Below, in pieces: positions 25,435-35,219 of a stretch of 64,000 nt of DNA (its first letter is position 1; every line of letters begins with the position of its first letter). The position numbers and the translations under genes were made by a program. The notes under the pieces were generated by a model. It was not told the origin of the DNA. It saw only the letters and a list, made by a program, of their open reading frames with translations, and made no database searches. The stretch is taken from the NCBI GenBank assembly GCA_022653675.1, contig JALCST010000001.1, forward strand, positions 124,001 through 188,000, written 5' to 3'. This DNA comes from Bacteroidales bacterium (GTDB taxonomy: Bacteria > Bacteroidota > Bacteroidia > Bacteroidales > UBA932).

Positions 25435-25980
25435 CTATTTCGATTTTATCGTCGAAAGGTACAGGACGATCTCTTCGGCCAGCTCCAGTTGGGTGAAAGT
25501 TGCATCTTCGCCATGCGGTTGTATTACCATGTCGTATGTAGGGTCGTTTCTTGTACCCAATCCTATTTTGAAAGACGCTCTCATCCTTCGAATGACATAT
25601 CTGCAAGTGAAGGAATCGTCTACGGACATGTTTATGGCGAGGTCGTAATTGAAACCTGTGAACCCTGAAATGTTCTCTTCGTTCGATATCATTCCCATCC
25701 AATTGACCTCCTTGCGGTTGATGACGGTAATATTCGGATTTGATATGCACCAGAACATGTTTACCGGACTTTTCGAAGATTCGATGGCGAGACCGTCAAA
25801 CGGAATGGAATATTTTTTCAATGCGTTGCGCAAAACGTTAAATGCTTCTTCTGATTGTTCGTCCATTACCGGGAAAACAATCCCTACGCTGCGTGCCGTA
25901 TCGAAAGAGTGGAATTTCTTTTCTCGAGGAGGCTCGCCGCGCTTAAGGATTATTTTCTGAAAGTAATGTTTCAACGACAT
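25435..25980 (-). CDS. DUF6913 family protein, function unknown
   Basis: This 181-residue soluble protein belongs to a family that seems restricted to Bacteroidetes. It has no signal peptide, membrane helix or recognisable catalytic motif. Visible marks are a basic N terminus (KKFHSFDTARSVGIVF), a central MFWCISNPNITVINRKEVNWMG segment and a conserved-looking SGFTGFNYDLAINMSVDDSFTCRYVIRRM stretch. It sits 37 bases after ppdK and 29 before the DUF368 gene, on the same strand. I cannot assign a function. Confidence 0.75.
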   Translation of the reverse strand: MSLKHYFQKIILKRGEPPREKKFHSFDTARSVGIVFPVMDEQSEEAFNVLRNALKKYSIPFDGLAIESSKSPVNMFWCISNPNITVINRKEVNWMGMISNEENISGFTGFNYDLAINMSVDDSFTCRYVIRRMRASFKIGLGTRNDPTYDMVIQPHGEDATFTQLELAEEIVLYLSTIKSK

Positions 25981-26017
25981 TATTCTGGAATTTTATTGAC
26001 TCGATACTATCGGAAGT

Positions 26018-28735
26018 TTAGAAACGGTTCCCGTTCCTGATTGCTGCCTGTGCAGCTGCAAGCCGTGCAATAGGTACGCGGAAAGGAGAGCATGAAACGT
26101 AGTCCATCCCTACGCGTTGGCAGAAATCGACCGAGGCCGGATCACCGCCATGTTCCCCGCAAATGCCTACGGAAAGCTTTGGATTGGTTTTTCGCCCGCC
26201 TTTTACGCCGACTTCAATCAGTTTTCCGACCGATTTTTCATCTATCGTCTGGAAAGGATCGGCTTCGAGTATTTTTTTATCCATGTAGTCGTTCATGAAG
26301 GCTCCCACATCATCGCGTGAAAATCCGAATGTCATCTGGGTCAGATCGTTGGTACCGAAAGAGAAAAACTGTGCGGTTCTGGCCATCTCATCGGCAAGAA
26401 GCGCTGCACGTGGAATCTCTATCATGGTACCATATTCGTATTTTATCTGTACGCCGTATTTCTTTTCGACGGCTGCATGTTCCTTGTCGCATATCTTTTT
26501 CTGGAAATCAAGCTCCCTGACGTCTATGGTCACGGGAATCATTATCTCAGGTTTCGGATGCAATCCCTCCTTTAGAAGTTCGGCTGTTGCTGTGAATATT
26601 GCCCTGAACTGCATTTCGGAGATTTCAGGATAAACTACTCCGAGACGTACTCCGCGAAGGCCCATCATAGGATTGACTTCGTGAAGTGCCGCTCCGCGTT
26701 TCCTGATATCTTCGACTGTAATGCCCAGGTCGCGTGCGAGTTCCTTCTGCTTTTCGAGAAGTTGTGGGACGAATTCGTGCAAAGGGGGATCTAGTATTCT
26801 GAATGTAACACATTTATGGTCCATGACTTTCATGGTTCCCATGCAGGACTTGATTACGTAAGGTTCAAGTTCGCTTAGCGCTTCGATTCGCTCCTTTTCC
26901 GTATTGGAAAGGATCATCTTGCGCAGTTTTCCAAGCGGAGCTTCCGAATGGGCACCATAGAACATGTGTTCCAATCGGAAAAGCCCGATGCCTTCGGCTC
27001 CGAAAGAAAGAGCCTTGGCTGCATCTTCCGGATTGTCTGCATTCGTACGGACTCCCAGTTTGCGGAACTTGTCGCACATCCGCATGAATTTCTTGAACAT
27101 GGGATTCTCGGAAGCGTCCATGGTTTTCAGGGCGGAGTCGTAGACCAGGCCTTTTGTTCCATTCAGGGAAATCCAGTCTCCCTGATGGTAATCTATACCG
27201 TTCACAGTCATCGTTTTGGCGGCAAGATTTACATGTACGGCCTCGCAACCTACAATAGCGCATTTTCCCCATCCACGGGCGACAAGCGCGGCGTGTGAGG
27301 TCATGCCTCCTCTTGCCGTCAGAAGCCCGTCGCAGGCACGCATGCCCTCAACATCTTCGGGATTGGTCTCTTCACGTACGAGAATGACCTTCTCGTTGCG
27401 ATCCGCAGCAACACATGCATCATGGGCGGTGAAATAGATTTTTCCCACAGATCCTCCAGGTCCTGCCGGAAGCCCCTGTGCGATAGGTACAGCTGTAGAT
27501 TCAGATGACGGATCGAGAACGGGGTGGAGTAATTCCTCCAACTGGGACGGGGAAAGGCGCATTACAGCTGTTTCCTCGTCTATCATTCCCTCTTTCACCA
27601 TGTCCAGGGCCATCTTTACGGCAGCCAGTCCGGTACGCTTGCCGATACGGCACTGAAGCATCCATAACTTGCCTTCCTGTATGGTGAACTCTATGTCCTG
27701 CATATCGTGGTAATGGCTTTCCAACCTCGTACGGATATCGTATAATTGTTTATAAACTTCCGGCATCGCCTTTTCGAGCGATACCATATGTTTGTTGCGT
27801 TCGTTTTTGGTAGCTTCGTTCAAAGGATTTGGGGTGCGTATGCCGGCGACGACGTCTTCCCCCTGTGCATTGATCAACCATTCTCCGTAAAACTTGTTGT
27901 CGCCGTTTGCAGGGTTGCGCGAAAATGCTACTCCAGTCGCAGAGTTGTTTCCCATGTTTCCGAATACCATAGACATTACGGTGCATGCCGTTCCCCAATT
28001 GTCTGGAATACCCTCTATGTGGCGATAAGAAATGGCCCTATGTCCATTCCATGACTTGAATACGGCTCCTATGCCTCCCCAAAGCTGGGCGTAAGGTTCG
28101 TCCGGAAAATCCTCCCCGAGTACTTGACTTATTCTCTTCTTAAAAGCGTCACAGAGCTTAACAAGGTCTTCCTCGGTAAGCTCCGTGTCGCTTTTATATC
28201 CTTTCTTGTCCTTGATTTCCTGCATCATCTGGTCAAGTTGCTGCCTGATTCCCTTTCCGTCCTCAGGCTCGATATTCTCGGCCTTCTCCATGACAACATC
28301 GGAATACATCATTATGAGACGTCTGTAAGCGTCATAAACGAATCTAGGGTTTTGCGTTTTGGATATCAGGCCTGGGATAGTGGATGTGCAAAGGCCTATG
28401 TTCAGTACTGTCTCCATCATACCAGGCATTGAACTGCGTGCACCGGAACGGCATGAGACGAGCAGGGGATCCTTCGGATCGCCGAATTTTTTTCCCATAA
28501 CCTTTTCCGTAGCTTTCAGGGCATCTTCAACCTCTTTTTTCATGGTGTCGGGAAATTTTCCGCCGAGTTTGAAATATTCGGTGCATACTTCGGTCGTAAT
28601 CGTAAATCCTGCCGGAACCGGCATCTTCAATGTGCACATTTCTGCCAGGTTCGCACCTTTCCCACCCAGCAATTCTCTCATAGTGCCATTCCCTTCGGCA
28701 CTTGTACCGCCAAAACGGTAAACTCTTTTTGTCAT
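26018..28735 (-). CDS. ppdK: Pyruvate, phosphate dikinase
   Basis: PPDK interconverts pyruvate + ATP + Pi with PEP + AMP + PPi in the cytosol and, with PPi-type PFK, saves ATP in glycolysis. Three domains are visible: the N-terminal ATP-grasp (GGKGANLAEMCTLKMPVPAGFTI; SCRSGARSSMPGMMETVLNIGL), the swivelling phosphohistidine domain (TARGGMTSHAALVARGWG, near residue 465), and the C-terminal PEP/pyruvate barrel with the catalytic Cys in SVGICGEHGGDPASV. At 905 residues it is full length. The start follows the promoter at 28774-28781 by 38 bases. Confidence 0.97.
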   Translation of the reverse strand: MTKRVYRFGGTSAEGNGTMRELLGGKGANLAEMCTLKMPVPAGFTITTEVCTEYFKLGGKFPDTMKKEVEDALKATEKVMGKKFGDPKDPLLVSCRSGARSSMPGMMETVLNIGLCTSTIPGLISKTQNPRFVYDAYRRLIMMYSDVVMEKAENIEPEDGKGIRQQLDQMMQEIKDKKGYKSDTELTEEDLVKLCDAFKKRISQVLGEDFPDEPYAQLWGGIGAVFKSWNGHRAISYRHIEGIPDNWGTACTVMSMVFGNMGNNSATGVAFSRNPANGDNKFYGEWLINAQGEDVVAGIRTPNPLNEATKNERNKHMVSLEKAMPEVYKQLYDIRTRLESHYHDMQDIEFTIQEGKLWMLQCRIGKRTGLAAVKMALDMVKEGMIDEETAVMRLSPSQLEELLHPVLDPSSESTAVPIAQGLPAGPGGSVGKIYFTAHDACVAADRNEKVILVREETNPEDVEGMRACDGLLTARGGMTSHAALVARGWGKCAIVGCEAVHVNLAAKTMTVNGIDYHQGDWISLNGTKGLVYDSALKTMDASENPMFKKFMRMCDKFRKLGVRTNADNPEDAAKALSFGAEGIGLFRLEHMFYGAHSEAPLGKLRKMILSNTEKERIEALSELEPYVIKSCMGTMKVMDHKCVTFRILDPPLHEFVPQLLEKQKELARDLGITVEDIRKRGAALHEVNPMMGLRGVRLGVVYPEISEMQFRAIFTATAELLKEGLHPKPEIMIPVTIDVRELDFQKKICDKEHAAVEKKYGVQIKYEYGTMIEIPRAALLADEMARTAQFFSFGTNDLTQMTFGFSRDDVGAFMNDYMDKKILEADPFQTIDEKSVGKLIEVGVKGGRKTNPKLSVGICGEHGGDPASVDFCQRVGMDYVSCSPFRVPIARLAAAQAAIRNGNRF

Positions 28736-28773
28736 TTTTTTAAATTTAGTTATAATTCAGCTTCTTCAGAATA

Positions 28774-28781
28774 CAAATATA
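28774..28781 (-). promoter_or_regulatory. ppdK promoter
   Basis: TATATTTG on the minus strand matches the -7 element, 38 bases upstream of ppdK and just before the phoH stop in the transcription direction. The -33 position has no clear TTG. Confidence 0.55.
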
Positions 28782-28792
28782 AATAATTTATT

Positions 28793-30133
28793 TTATAATA
28801 ACCTGCCTGCAAGTTCGGAAAGTACACTTCTTTCGCCCTTTACGAGGTTGACATGTTCGAAGATCTCCTGTCCGAAAAGTTTTTCCGTCAGGTAGCTCAA
28901 TCCGTTCGAATGGATATCGAGATAAGGGGAATCTATTTGGCAGATATCCCCGGTAAAAACAAGCTTGGTGTTTTCACCGGCTCTTGTTATGATGGTTTTG
29001 ACTTCGTGTGGCGTGAGATTCTGAGCTTCGTCTATTATGAAGAACACGTCGTTGAGCGAGCGTCCGCGTATGTAGGCTAGTGGGCTAATGACAAGCTTGT
29101 TTCTCCTGAGCATGTCCTCGATGCGGACCACTTCCTTCGAAGTGTCGCTCCTGAATGACTTTCTTATGACCGAAAGGTTATCGAACAGCGGCAGCATATA
29201 AGGTGATACCTTCTCTTCGGCCGTACCGGGAAGGAAACCTATATCTTGGTTTTGAAGTGGTATGACAGGTCTCGCTAATATGATCTGTTCGAATTTGTCT
29301 TCCTGGGCCAGTGCCGCAGCAAGAGCGATCAGGGTCTTGCCGGTACCTGCCGTGCCTGTAAGCGATACAAGTTGTACTTCCGGATTCAATGCGGCATCCA
29401 ACGCAAAGGTCTGTTCGTCGTTGCGAGGGAAAATGCCATAGGCCTTGACTGGCTTCACATTTACGAAAATATCTTCGGATTTCTTGTATCTGGCTAGGAT
29501 ACCGGTTCCCTCCGCTTCCAATCTTACAAGATTGTTGGCGGCGAAAGGATGTCCCGCTTTCAGCATGGAAGCTTCAGCCTTTCCTGTCCCCGCAAGTCCG
29601 TTTATGAAAGCGTCGGGAACGTCTGTTAACGTTTCCACTTCGTGCCTTATGGTTTCGAGATGCTCCTCCTTGACATTGTCCGAGAGATAATCCTGAGCCA
29701 TGACTCCGAGAGCCTTCGCTTTCATTCTCAAATTCATGTCCTTCGAAACCAGGATCACCGTCCTGTCAGTATTATGTGACTTGACCCAATCGGCGATGGC
29801 AAGGATCCTGTGGTCCGGGGTATCGTCAATTAGAGATTCCTTCATCTCAGGGGTATAAGGGTGCCCGAGCTCCACCTTCATCTTGCCGAGTCCTTTGCCA
29901 AGTGGAAGGCCTCCGTCGTAGAGCGAATCGGAGGATATCTTTTCCATTTCGCGAGCGAATTCCCTCGCATTGTAATTCGTGGCTTCGTTCCCTTTTTTGA
30001 ATTTGTCCAGTTCCTCGATGACGGTTATGGGTATTACTATGTCGTTTTCCTGGAAATGGTAAATCGACATGCAGTCGTGCAGGATGACATTCGTGTCCAA
30101 CACGAATATCTTCGGTAACTTTTTCTTTGCCAT
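28793..30133 (-). CDS. PIN-PhoH ribonuclease-helicase fusion protein
   Basis: A PIN-domain nuclease (residues ~8-150, beginning KIFVLDTNVILHD with the catalytic Asp residues) is fused to a PhoH P-loop ATPase (~230-446). The ATPase has Walker A GTAGTGKTLIALAAALAQ and Walker B FFIIDEAQNLTPHEVKTIITRAG, then FTGDICQID. Such PIN-PhoH proteins are considered RNA helicase-ribonucleases. 446 residues is the normal two-domain length. It starts 4 bases after the purL stop, so the two are probably one transcript. Confidence 0.93.
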   Translation of the reverse strand: MAKKKLPKIFVLDTNVILHDCMSIYHFQENDIVIPITVIEELDKFKKGNEATNYNAREFAREMEKISSDSLYDGGLPLGKGLGKMKVELGHPYTPEMKESLIDDTPDHRILAIADWVKSHNTDRTVILVSKDMNLRMKAKALGVMAQDYLSDNVKEEHLETIRHEVETLTDVPDAFINGLAGTGKAEASMLKAGHPFAANNLVRLEAEGTGILARYKKSEDIFVNVKPVKAYGIFPRNDEQTFALDAALNPEVQLVSLTGTAGTGKTLIALAAALAQEDKFEQIILARPVIPLQNQDIGFLPGTAEEKVSPYMLPLFDNLSVIRKSFRSDTSKEVVRIEDMLRRNKLVISPLAYIRGRSLNDVFFIIDEAQNLTPHEVKTIITRAGENTKLVFTGDICQIDSPYLDIHSNGLSYLTEKLFGQEIFEHVNLVKGERSVLSELAGRLL

Positions 30134-30137
30134 GATT

Positions 30138-33100
30138 TTATTTTTTTTCTATCCATTTGCGGGCATTGACGAACATCTCCAGCCATGGAGTGACCTCGTC
30201 TCCTTTTCTATTGGAAGGATAATATGCCCAATTCCAAGGTCTTATACCTCTTTCAGGATGAGGCATCATTGCAAGGTGGCGGCCATCGTTGCTGCATATG
30301 GCGGCGGTACCGCATGGCGAACCATTCGGATTTGCGGGATATGCGTCATAGGCGTATTTCAATGCCACGTTATAGCATGAAATGGAATCCGGGAACGCAA
30401 AGCGTCCCTCGCCGTGTGCTACCCATACGCCGAGAGTGCTTCCTTTCAGCGATTTGAGCATTATGGAAGGGGAATTTGGAACCGTTACCGGAATGAAACC
30501 GCTTTCGAATTTCATGGAGCAGTTGTGCTCCATCATTGGGGATTTAACGCCGTCGTTGCGGGTTATGAAGCCCATTTCAGCCATCAGCTGGCAGCCGTTG
30601 CAGATGCCAAGGCTCATGGTATCCTTCCTGTTGTAGAAATCCTCCATGGCTTTATGGGCCTTTTCGTTGTAAATCAAAGCTCCCGCCCATCCCTTGGCGG
30701 AACCTAGCGTGTCGGCGTTGGAAAAACCTCCCACGAAAACTATCATCCTGACTTCGTGAAGGTCTTCGCGTCCGCTTATGAGGTCGGTGGTATGGACATC
30801 CTTTACCTTGAACCCCGCCTTATACAAGGCATAAGCCATTTCCCTGTCGCCGTTCGATCCCTTTTCCCGTATGATTGCAGCAACCGGTCTTTTTGAATAT
30901 TCGGGAATGGGAGCTGCCTTCCCGTCGAAATCGTCGGGGAAGATTAGATTGACAGGTTGTTTTTTGTAGTGTTCGAAGCGCAATCTGGCACATTCGCCGG
31001 CGCATTGGTGTGAGTCGAACAGGAACGAAGTCTTGTACCACATGTCGCGAAGGAGATCGATATCTAACATAAGGGATACCGAAGGCAACTTAATGGATAA
31101 CGTGCGTCTTGAGGTAACCCTTCCTATGTTGTAGAATTTTACCTTACGCAGATTCCCCGTTGTCAGTTTGCTTGAAGTCTGTATGACTATCCCGGGCAAT
31201 TCGCTGAATAATAAATCATTATCGAATTGTTTAAGATCCAGAGCCATACCTGTATCAGGAGTAGGGAAACACATTTCGAGCAGGGTGGTGATGAGACCTC
31301 CTGCGGATATGTCGTGGCCTGCACAAACGGCTCCTTTGCGAATGAGGTCCTGCACTACGTTGAAGCATGTGGAGAAATATGAAGCGGCATCGGGGCCGGC
31401 GCCAACGTCAGGTGCGACTTTTCCTATTTTTCCTCTTGTTTGGGCGTAAGCCGATCCACCGAGAGGGTGCTCTGTTCCGCTGCAGAAAGGAATATAATAT
31501 ATATACGAATCCGCGATCGGCTGTAGATCGCAATGTACGCAAAGTCCGATATCGCTGACACGTCCTTCGGCCGATATGACTAGCGTGCCTGGGGCTATGA
31601 CCTTTTCCCCGTCGGGATATTTCTGGGTCATGCTCATCGAATCTTTTCCGGTAGGAATGTTAACTCCCAATGCAATGGCGAAGTCAGAGCATGCCTTTAC
31701 CGCATCGTAAAGTCTGGCATCCTCACCAGGATTGCGGGAAGGCCACATCCAGTTCGCACTCAGGGAAACGCTTGCAAGCCCATCCTTCAAAGGTGCGAAG
31801 ACGATGTTTGTCAATGCTTCAGCAATAGAAAGCCTTGAACCTGCTCCCGGATCAATAAGTCCTGCCGCAGCCGCCGAACCTATGGATGTGGCGATGCCTT
31901 CCCTGGATTCGTAACCTATGGCTGTGACACCCATATCGTTTAAAGGAAGCTGGATGCGTCCGCAGCACTGTTGCGTGGCTACGAGGCCGGTTACGGAACG
32001 GTCAACCTTGTTTGTCAGCCAGTCCTTGCAGGCAACGGACTCCAGACGGAGCATTTTTTCCACGGCTTCTTCCAACTGCAATGCGTTTAATTTATTTGTC
32101 GAAGGAATATCCGCGAAATCGCTTGCTTCTGTGCGGTCTTCCATTACAGTCATTGGGGTGGAACCAAGCATGTCGCTTATTTTCAAATCGATAGGATTCT
32201 CTTTTTTAACCGGATCCGTGAGTTTGAAGTTGTGATCCCCGGTGACTTCTCCTACCAGGTAGAACGGTGCGCGTTCGCGTTCGCATATGTCTTTCAAATG
32301 CCCGGCTCCCTTTTCACCGATGGCGAGACCCATCCTTTCCTGGCTTTCGTTACCTATGATCTCCTTGTCGGAAAGTGTGGGATCGCCGATCGGAAGCTTG
32401 GAAACATCTATTGTCCCGCCTGTTTCTTCTACAAGTTCGGAAAAACAGTTCAAATGCCCGCCCGCTCCGTGGTCATGCACGGAGACTATAGGATTTTCCC
32501 TTTCTTCGCACAATGCCCTGATGGCATTGTAGACTCTTTTTTGCATTTCCGGATTAGCGCGCTGTACTGCGTTGAGTTCTATGGAATTATCGTATTCGCC
32601 GGTATCCACTGACGAAACTGCTCCGCCACCCATGCCAATCCTGTAGTTGTCTCCGCCGAGCAGGACTATCCTGTCCCCCTTTTCGGGAATCCCCTTCATG
32701 CATTCGTCCCTCTTAGCGAAGCCGATTCCGCCTGCCAGCATGATAACCTTGTCGTAGCCGTATTTCTTATCGCCTTCGAAATGTTCGAAAGTGTTCAGGG
32801 AACCGGCGATCAGAGGCTGTCCGAATTTGTTCCCGAAGTCGGAAGCCCCGTTCGATGCCTTTATCAATATTTGCAGAGGGGTTTGGTAAAGCCACTTACG
32901 TGGCGGAACGCATTCCCATTCTCGTTTGTCGCCGTCAAAGCGGGGATAACATGTGAAGTAGGCTGCGGTGCCTGCGATCGGGTAGGAGCCACGTCCACCG
33001 CCCATTCGGTCCCTTATTTCGCCTCCGCTGCCAGTCGCAGCACCGTTGAACGGCTCGACCGTCGTCGGGAAATTGTGTGTTTCGGCCTTGAGCGATATCA

Positions 33101-33821
33101 CAGTCTTTTCCCGGTCGGTCACGAAAAAGGAGGGCTTTGAACCGTCCTCAGGGTGGAACATGTCAAGTTCAGGCCCGTCGAGAAAAGCGCAGTTGTCCTT
33201 GTACGCCGATACTATGTCGTTCGGATTCCTCTTGGAGGTGCCTTTTATCATTTCGAAAAGGGAGTGTGGCATCTTTTCCCCGTCTATGACGAATGTGCCG
33301 TTGAAAATCTTGTGCCTGCAATGTTCGGAATTGACCTGTGAAAACCCGAAAACCTCGCTGTCAGTCAAGGGGCGTCCGATTCGTTTGCTCAGATTTTGAA
33401 GGTACCCGATTTCCGCATCGGAAAGTGCCAGTCCCTCCTGCCTGTCGTAGGCCTTGAAATCGGTGATGTACACTATCTTTTCAGGTTTCCTTTCGACATC
33501 GAAGATTTTCTGGTCCAGGCCGTCGTAAACCCTCTGCAACATTTTGTCATACTCCGGCGAAGCGGTATCGGAAGGAAAGAACTCCTCGATGCGGAGTATC
33601 CCTTCAATTTTCATGTTCGAAGTTATTTCGACCGCCGTAGTGCTCCATGGAGTGACCATCTCCCTTCTTGGTCCCACGAATATTCCTTCTATGCTTTCGG
33701 AAGGCAGGAATTCGGCTCCCGAGAAGAGCCAGCACAATGCATCTTTTGTTTTTTCGTTTAATTTGCTTTTGGATTTTACCGCTATGACATGTTTGTCATG
33801 GCAGGAGAAGAAAAAAATCAT
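30138..33821 (-). CDS. purL: Phosphoribosylformylglycinamidine synthase, single-chain
   Basis: PurL converts FGAR and glutamine to FGAM in purine synthesis. This is the large, one-chain form (1227 residues) that contains the PurS-like N terminus, two AIR-synthase-like halves (VISLKAETHNFPTTVEPFNGAATGSGGEIRD; GMGGGAVSSVD) and a C-terminal class I glutaminase. The glutaminase has VGGFSNADTLGSAKGWAG and the nucleophile Cys in SLGICNGCQLMAEMG, with its His in MMPHPERG. Start 33821 is the first ATG; MIFFFSCHDKHVIAV reads as a normal beta strand. No other pur gene is nearby; phoH follows. Confidence 0.96.
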   Translation of the reverse strand: MIFFFSCHDKHVIAVKSKSKLNEKTKDALCWLFSGAEFLPSESIEGIFVGPRREMVTPWSTTAVEITSNMKIEGILRIEEFFPSDTASPEYDKMLQRVYDGLDQKIFDVERKPEKIVYITDFKAYDRQEGLALSDAEIGYLQNLSKRIGRPLTDSEVFGFSQVNSEHCRHKIFNGTFVIDGEKMPHSLFEMIKGTSKRNPNDIVSAYKDNCAFLDGPELDMFHPEDGSKPSFFVTDREKTVISLKAETHNFPTTVEPFNGAATGSGGEIRDRMGGGRGSYPIAGTAAYFTCYPRFDGDKREWECVPPRKWLYQTPLQILIKASNGASDFGNKFGQPLIAGSLNTFEHFEGDKKYGYDKVIMLAGGIGFAKRDECMKGIPEKGDRIVLLGGDNYRIGMGGGAVSSVDTGEYDNSIELNAVQRANPEMQKRVYNAIRALCEERENPIVSVHDHGAGGHLNCFSELVEETGGTIDVSKLPIGDPTLSDKEIIGNESQERMGLAIGEKGAGHLKDICERERAPFYLVGEVTGDHNFKLTDPVKKENPIDLKISDMLGSTPMTVMEDRTEASDFADIPSTNKLNALQLEEAVEKMLRLESVACKDWLTNKVDRSVTGLVATQQCCGRIQLPLNDMGVTAIGYESREGIATSIGSAAAAGLIDPGAGSRLSIAEALTNIVFAPLKDGLASVSLSANWMWPSRNPGEDARLYDAVKACSDFAIALGVNIPTGKDSMSMTQKYPDGEKVIAPGTLVISAEGRVSDIGLCVHCDLQPIADSYIYYIPFCSGTEHPLGGSAYAQTRGKIGKVAPDVGAGPDAASYFSTCFNVVQDLIRKGAVCAGHDISAGGLITTLLEMCFPTPDTGMALDLKQFDNDLLFSELPGIVIQTSSKLTTGNLRKVKFYNIGRVTSRRTLSIKLPSVSLMLDIDLLRDMWYKTSFLFDSHQCAGECARLRFEHYKKQPVNLIFPDDFDGKAAPIPEYSKRPVAAIIREKGSNGDREMAYALYKAGFKVKDVHTTDLISGREDLHEVRMIVFVGGFSNADTLGSAKGWAGALIYNEKAHKAMEDFYNRKDTMSLGICNGCQLMAEMGFITRNDGVKSPMMEHNCSMKFESGFIPVTVPNSPSIMLKSLKGSTLGVWVAHGEGRFAFPDSISCYNVALKYAYDAYPANPNGSPCGTAAICSNDGRHLAMMPHPERGIRPWNWAYYPSNRKGDEVTPWLEMFVNARKWIEKK

Positions 33822-33909
33822 AACTATTGTTTTGATAGATTCAATATGTAAAAATACTGATTTTTTCGATATGCAGACAGCATAAACCGAAATTTGCTAA
33901 AATTGCAGT

Positions 33910-35166
33910 ATGGATTTGAATTCGTATAATAAGGAATTGGAAAAGATATTTTCCATGTCTCCATCATACCAAGTCGTCGGGGACAGAGCATATAAACCCG
34001 GGTTGGAAGCCATGGAAGCCTTCGACAGGCATCTCGGGTATCCTTCCCGCTCGTTGCGGGCCGTCCATGTTGCCGGAACCAATGGAAAAGGATCAGTATC
34101 ACATTTCATGGCTTCGGTTTTTGCCTCCTGCGGGTACAGAACCGCACTCTATACGTCGCCACATCTGATCGACTTCCGCGAAAGGGCAAAGATATGTGAA
34201 GGTGAAGGATTTGAAATGATTCCCAGGGAATTCGTCTATGACTTCGTCAGGAAAGAGGAGTCTTATATCGTGGAGCACAGATTGTCGTTCTTTGAGATCA
34301 CAACCGGATTGGCGTTCAGTTGGTTTGCTGGGGAGAAGTGCGATATAGCCGTTATCGAAGTGGGCTTGGGCGGGCTTATGGATTCGACCAACATAATAAC
34401 TCCCATATTGAGCGTTATCACCAACATCGCCTTGGACCATTGCATGTACCTTGGCCATACCCTTGCCGAAATTGCGGTACAGAAAGCCGGAATAATCAAG
34501 GATGGTATACCTGTCGTAGTCGGAGAGTATCTGGATGAAACCAGGCCTGTTTTCGAGAAAACCGCGGCATTGCATGGCTCCGAATTGCATTTCGCACAGG
34601 ACGAGGAGCCTGCGGCGCACTCTCTCGAAGGTTTCGAATTGCAGGGGGATTATGAGAGGAACAACCTTCGTACGGTACGGTGTGCCTTGGAGGTTCTTTC
34701 TTCACTCGGTTTCGTATTTTCGCATGCAAAAACGGTGGATGCCTTGAAGCATGCAGCATCTAGGACGGGATTGCGTGGAAGATGGGAAGTGCTGAAGGAG
34801 TCCGGGCCGAGGGTTATTTGCGATGCCGGGCACAATCCGAACGGGCTTTCCTATGTGATGCCCCAGTTGTGCAGGGAAGGAGTCGACATAATAGTATTTG
34901 GGGTGGTGAAGGACAGGGATCTTGAGGGTGAAAAAGAGATGTTCCCGCGTGAAGCTTATTATTTTTTTGCCAATGCGAAAGGTCCGAGGGCGATGCCTTG
35001 CGGAGAACTTTGCGAAAAGCTCACGGCAGCCGGACTCAGGGGCGAGGCTGCGGGATCGGTCGAATCAGCGGTGAAGAAAGCTCTTGGAAAAGCATCCGAA
35101 AGCAGTACGGTTTTTATCGGAGGAAGTTGCTATGTCGTTGCAGAGGCCTTGGAGCTTGTTTATTAG
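33910..35166 (+). CDS. folC: Bifunctional folylpolyglutamate/dihydrofolate synthase
   Basis: FolC adds glutamate to dihydropteroate and to folates using ATP. The Mur-ligase fold is seen: P-loop HVAGTNGKGSVSHFMAS (residues ~57-73), SPHLIDFRERAKI, FEITTGLAFSWFA, the EVGLGGLMDSTNII omega-loop region, ITNIALDHCMYLG, and the C-terminal domain beginning GLRGRWEVL with DAGHNPNG. 418 residues is typical. It is divergent from purL; no perfect promoter box is visible in the 88-base gap. Confidence 0.95.
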   Translation: MDLNSYNKELEKIFSMSPSYQVVGDRAYKPGLEAMEAFDRHLGYPSRSLRAVHVAGTNGKGSVSHFMASVFASCGYRTALYTSPHLIDFRERAKICEGEGFEMIPREFVYDFVRKEESYIVEHRLSFFEITTGLAFSWFAGEKCDIAVIEVGLGGLMDSTNIITPILSVITNIALDHCMYLGHTLAEIAVQKAGIIKDGIPVVVGEYLDETRPVFEKTAALHGSELHFAQDEEPAAHSLEGFELQGDYERNNLRTVRCALEVLSSLGFVFSHAKTVDALKHAASRTGLRGRWEVLKESGPRVICDAGHNPNGLSYVMPQLCREGVDIIVFGVVKDRDLEGEKEMFPREAYYFFANAKGPRAMPCGELCEKLTAAGLRGEAAGSVESAVKKALGKASESSTVFIGGSCYVVAEALELVY

Positions 35167-35186
35167 TATAGGAATATTTATTTTTG
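35156..35186 (+). promoter_or_regulatory. Promoter of the DUF4988 lipoprotein pair
   Basis: TTG (35156-35158) is followed after exactly 20 bases by TATTTTTG (35179-35186), a full promoter match. Its -33 lies in the last codons of folC, and the start codon is 33 bases downstream. Confidence 0.75.
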
Positions 35187-35219
35187 TAACAAGAGTATTC
35201 AACATATTTACATCATAAA

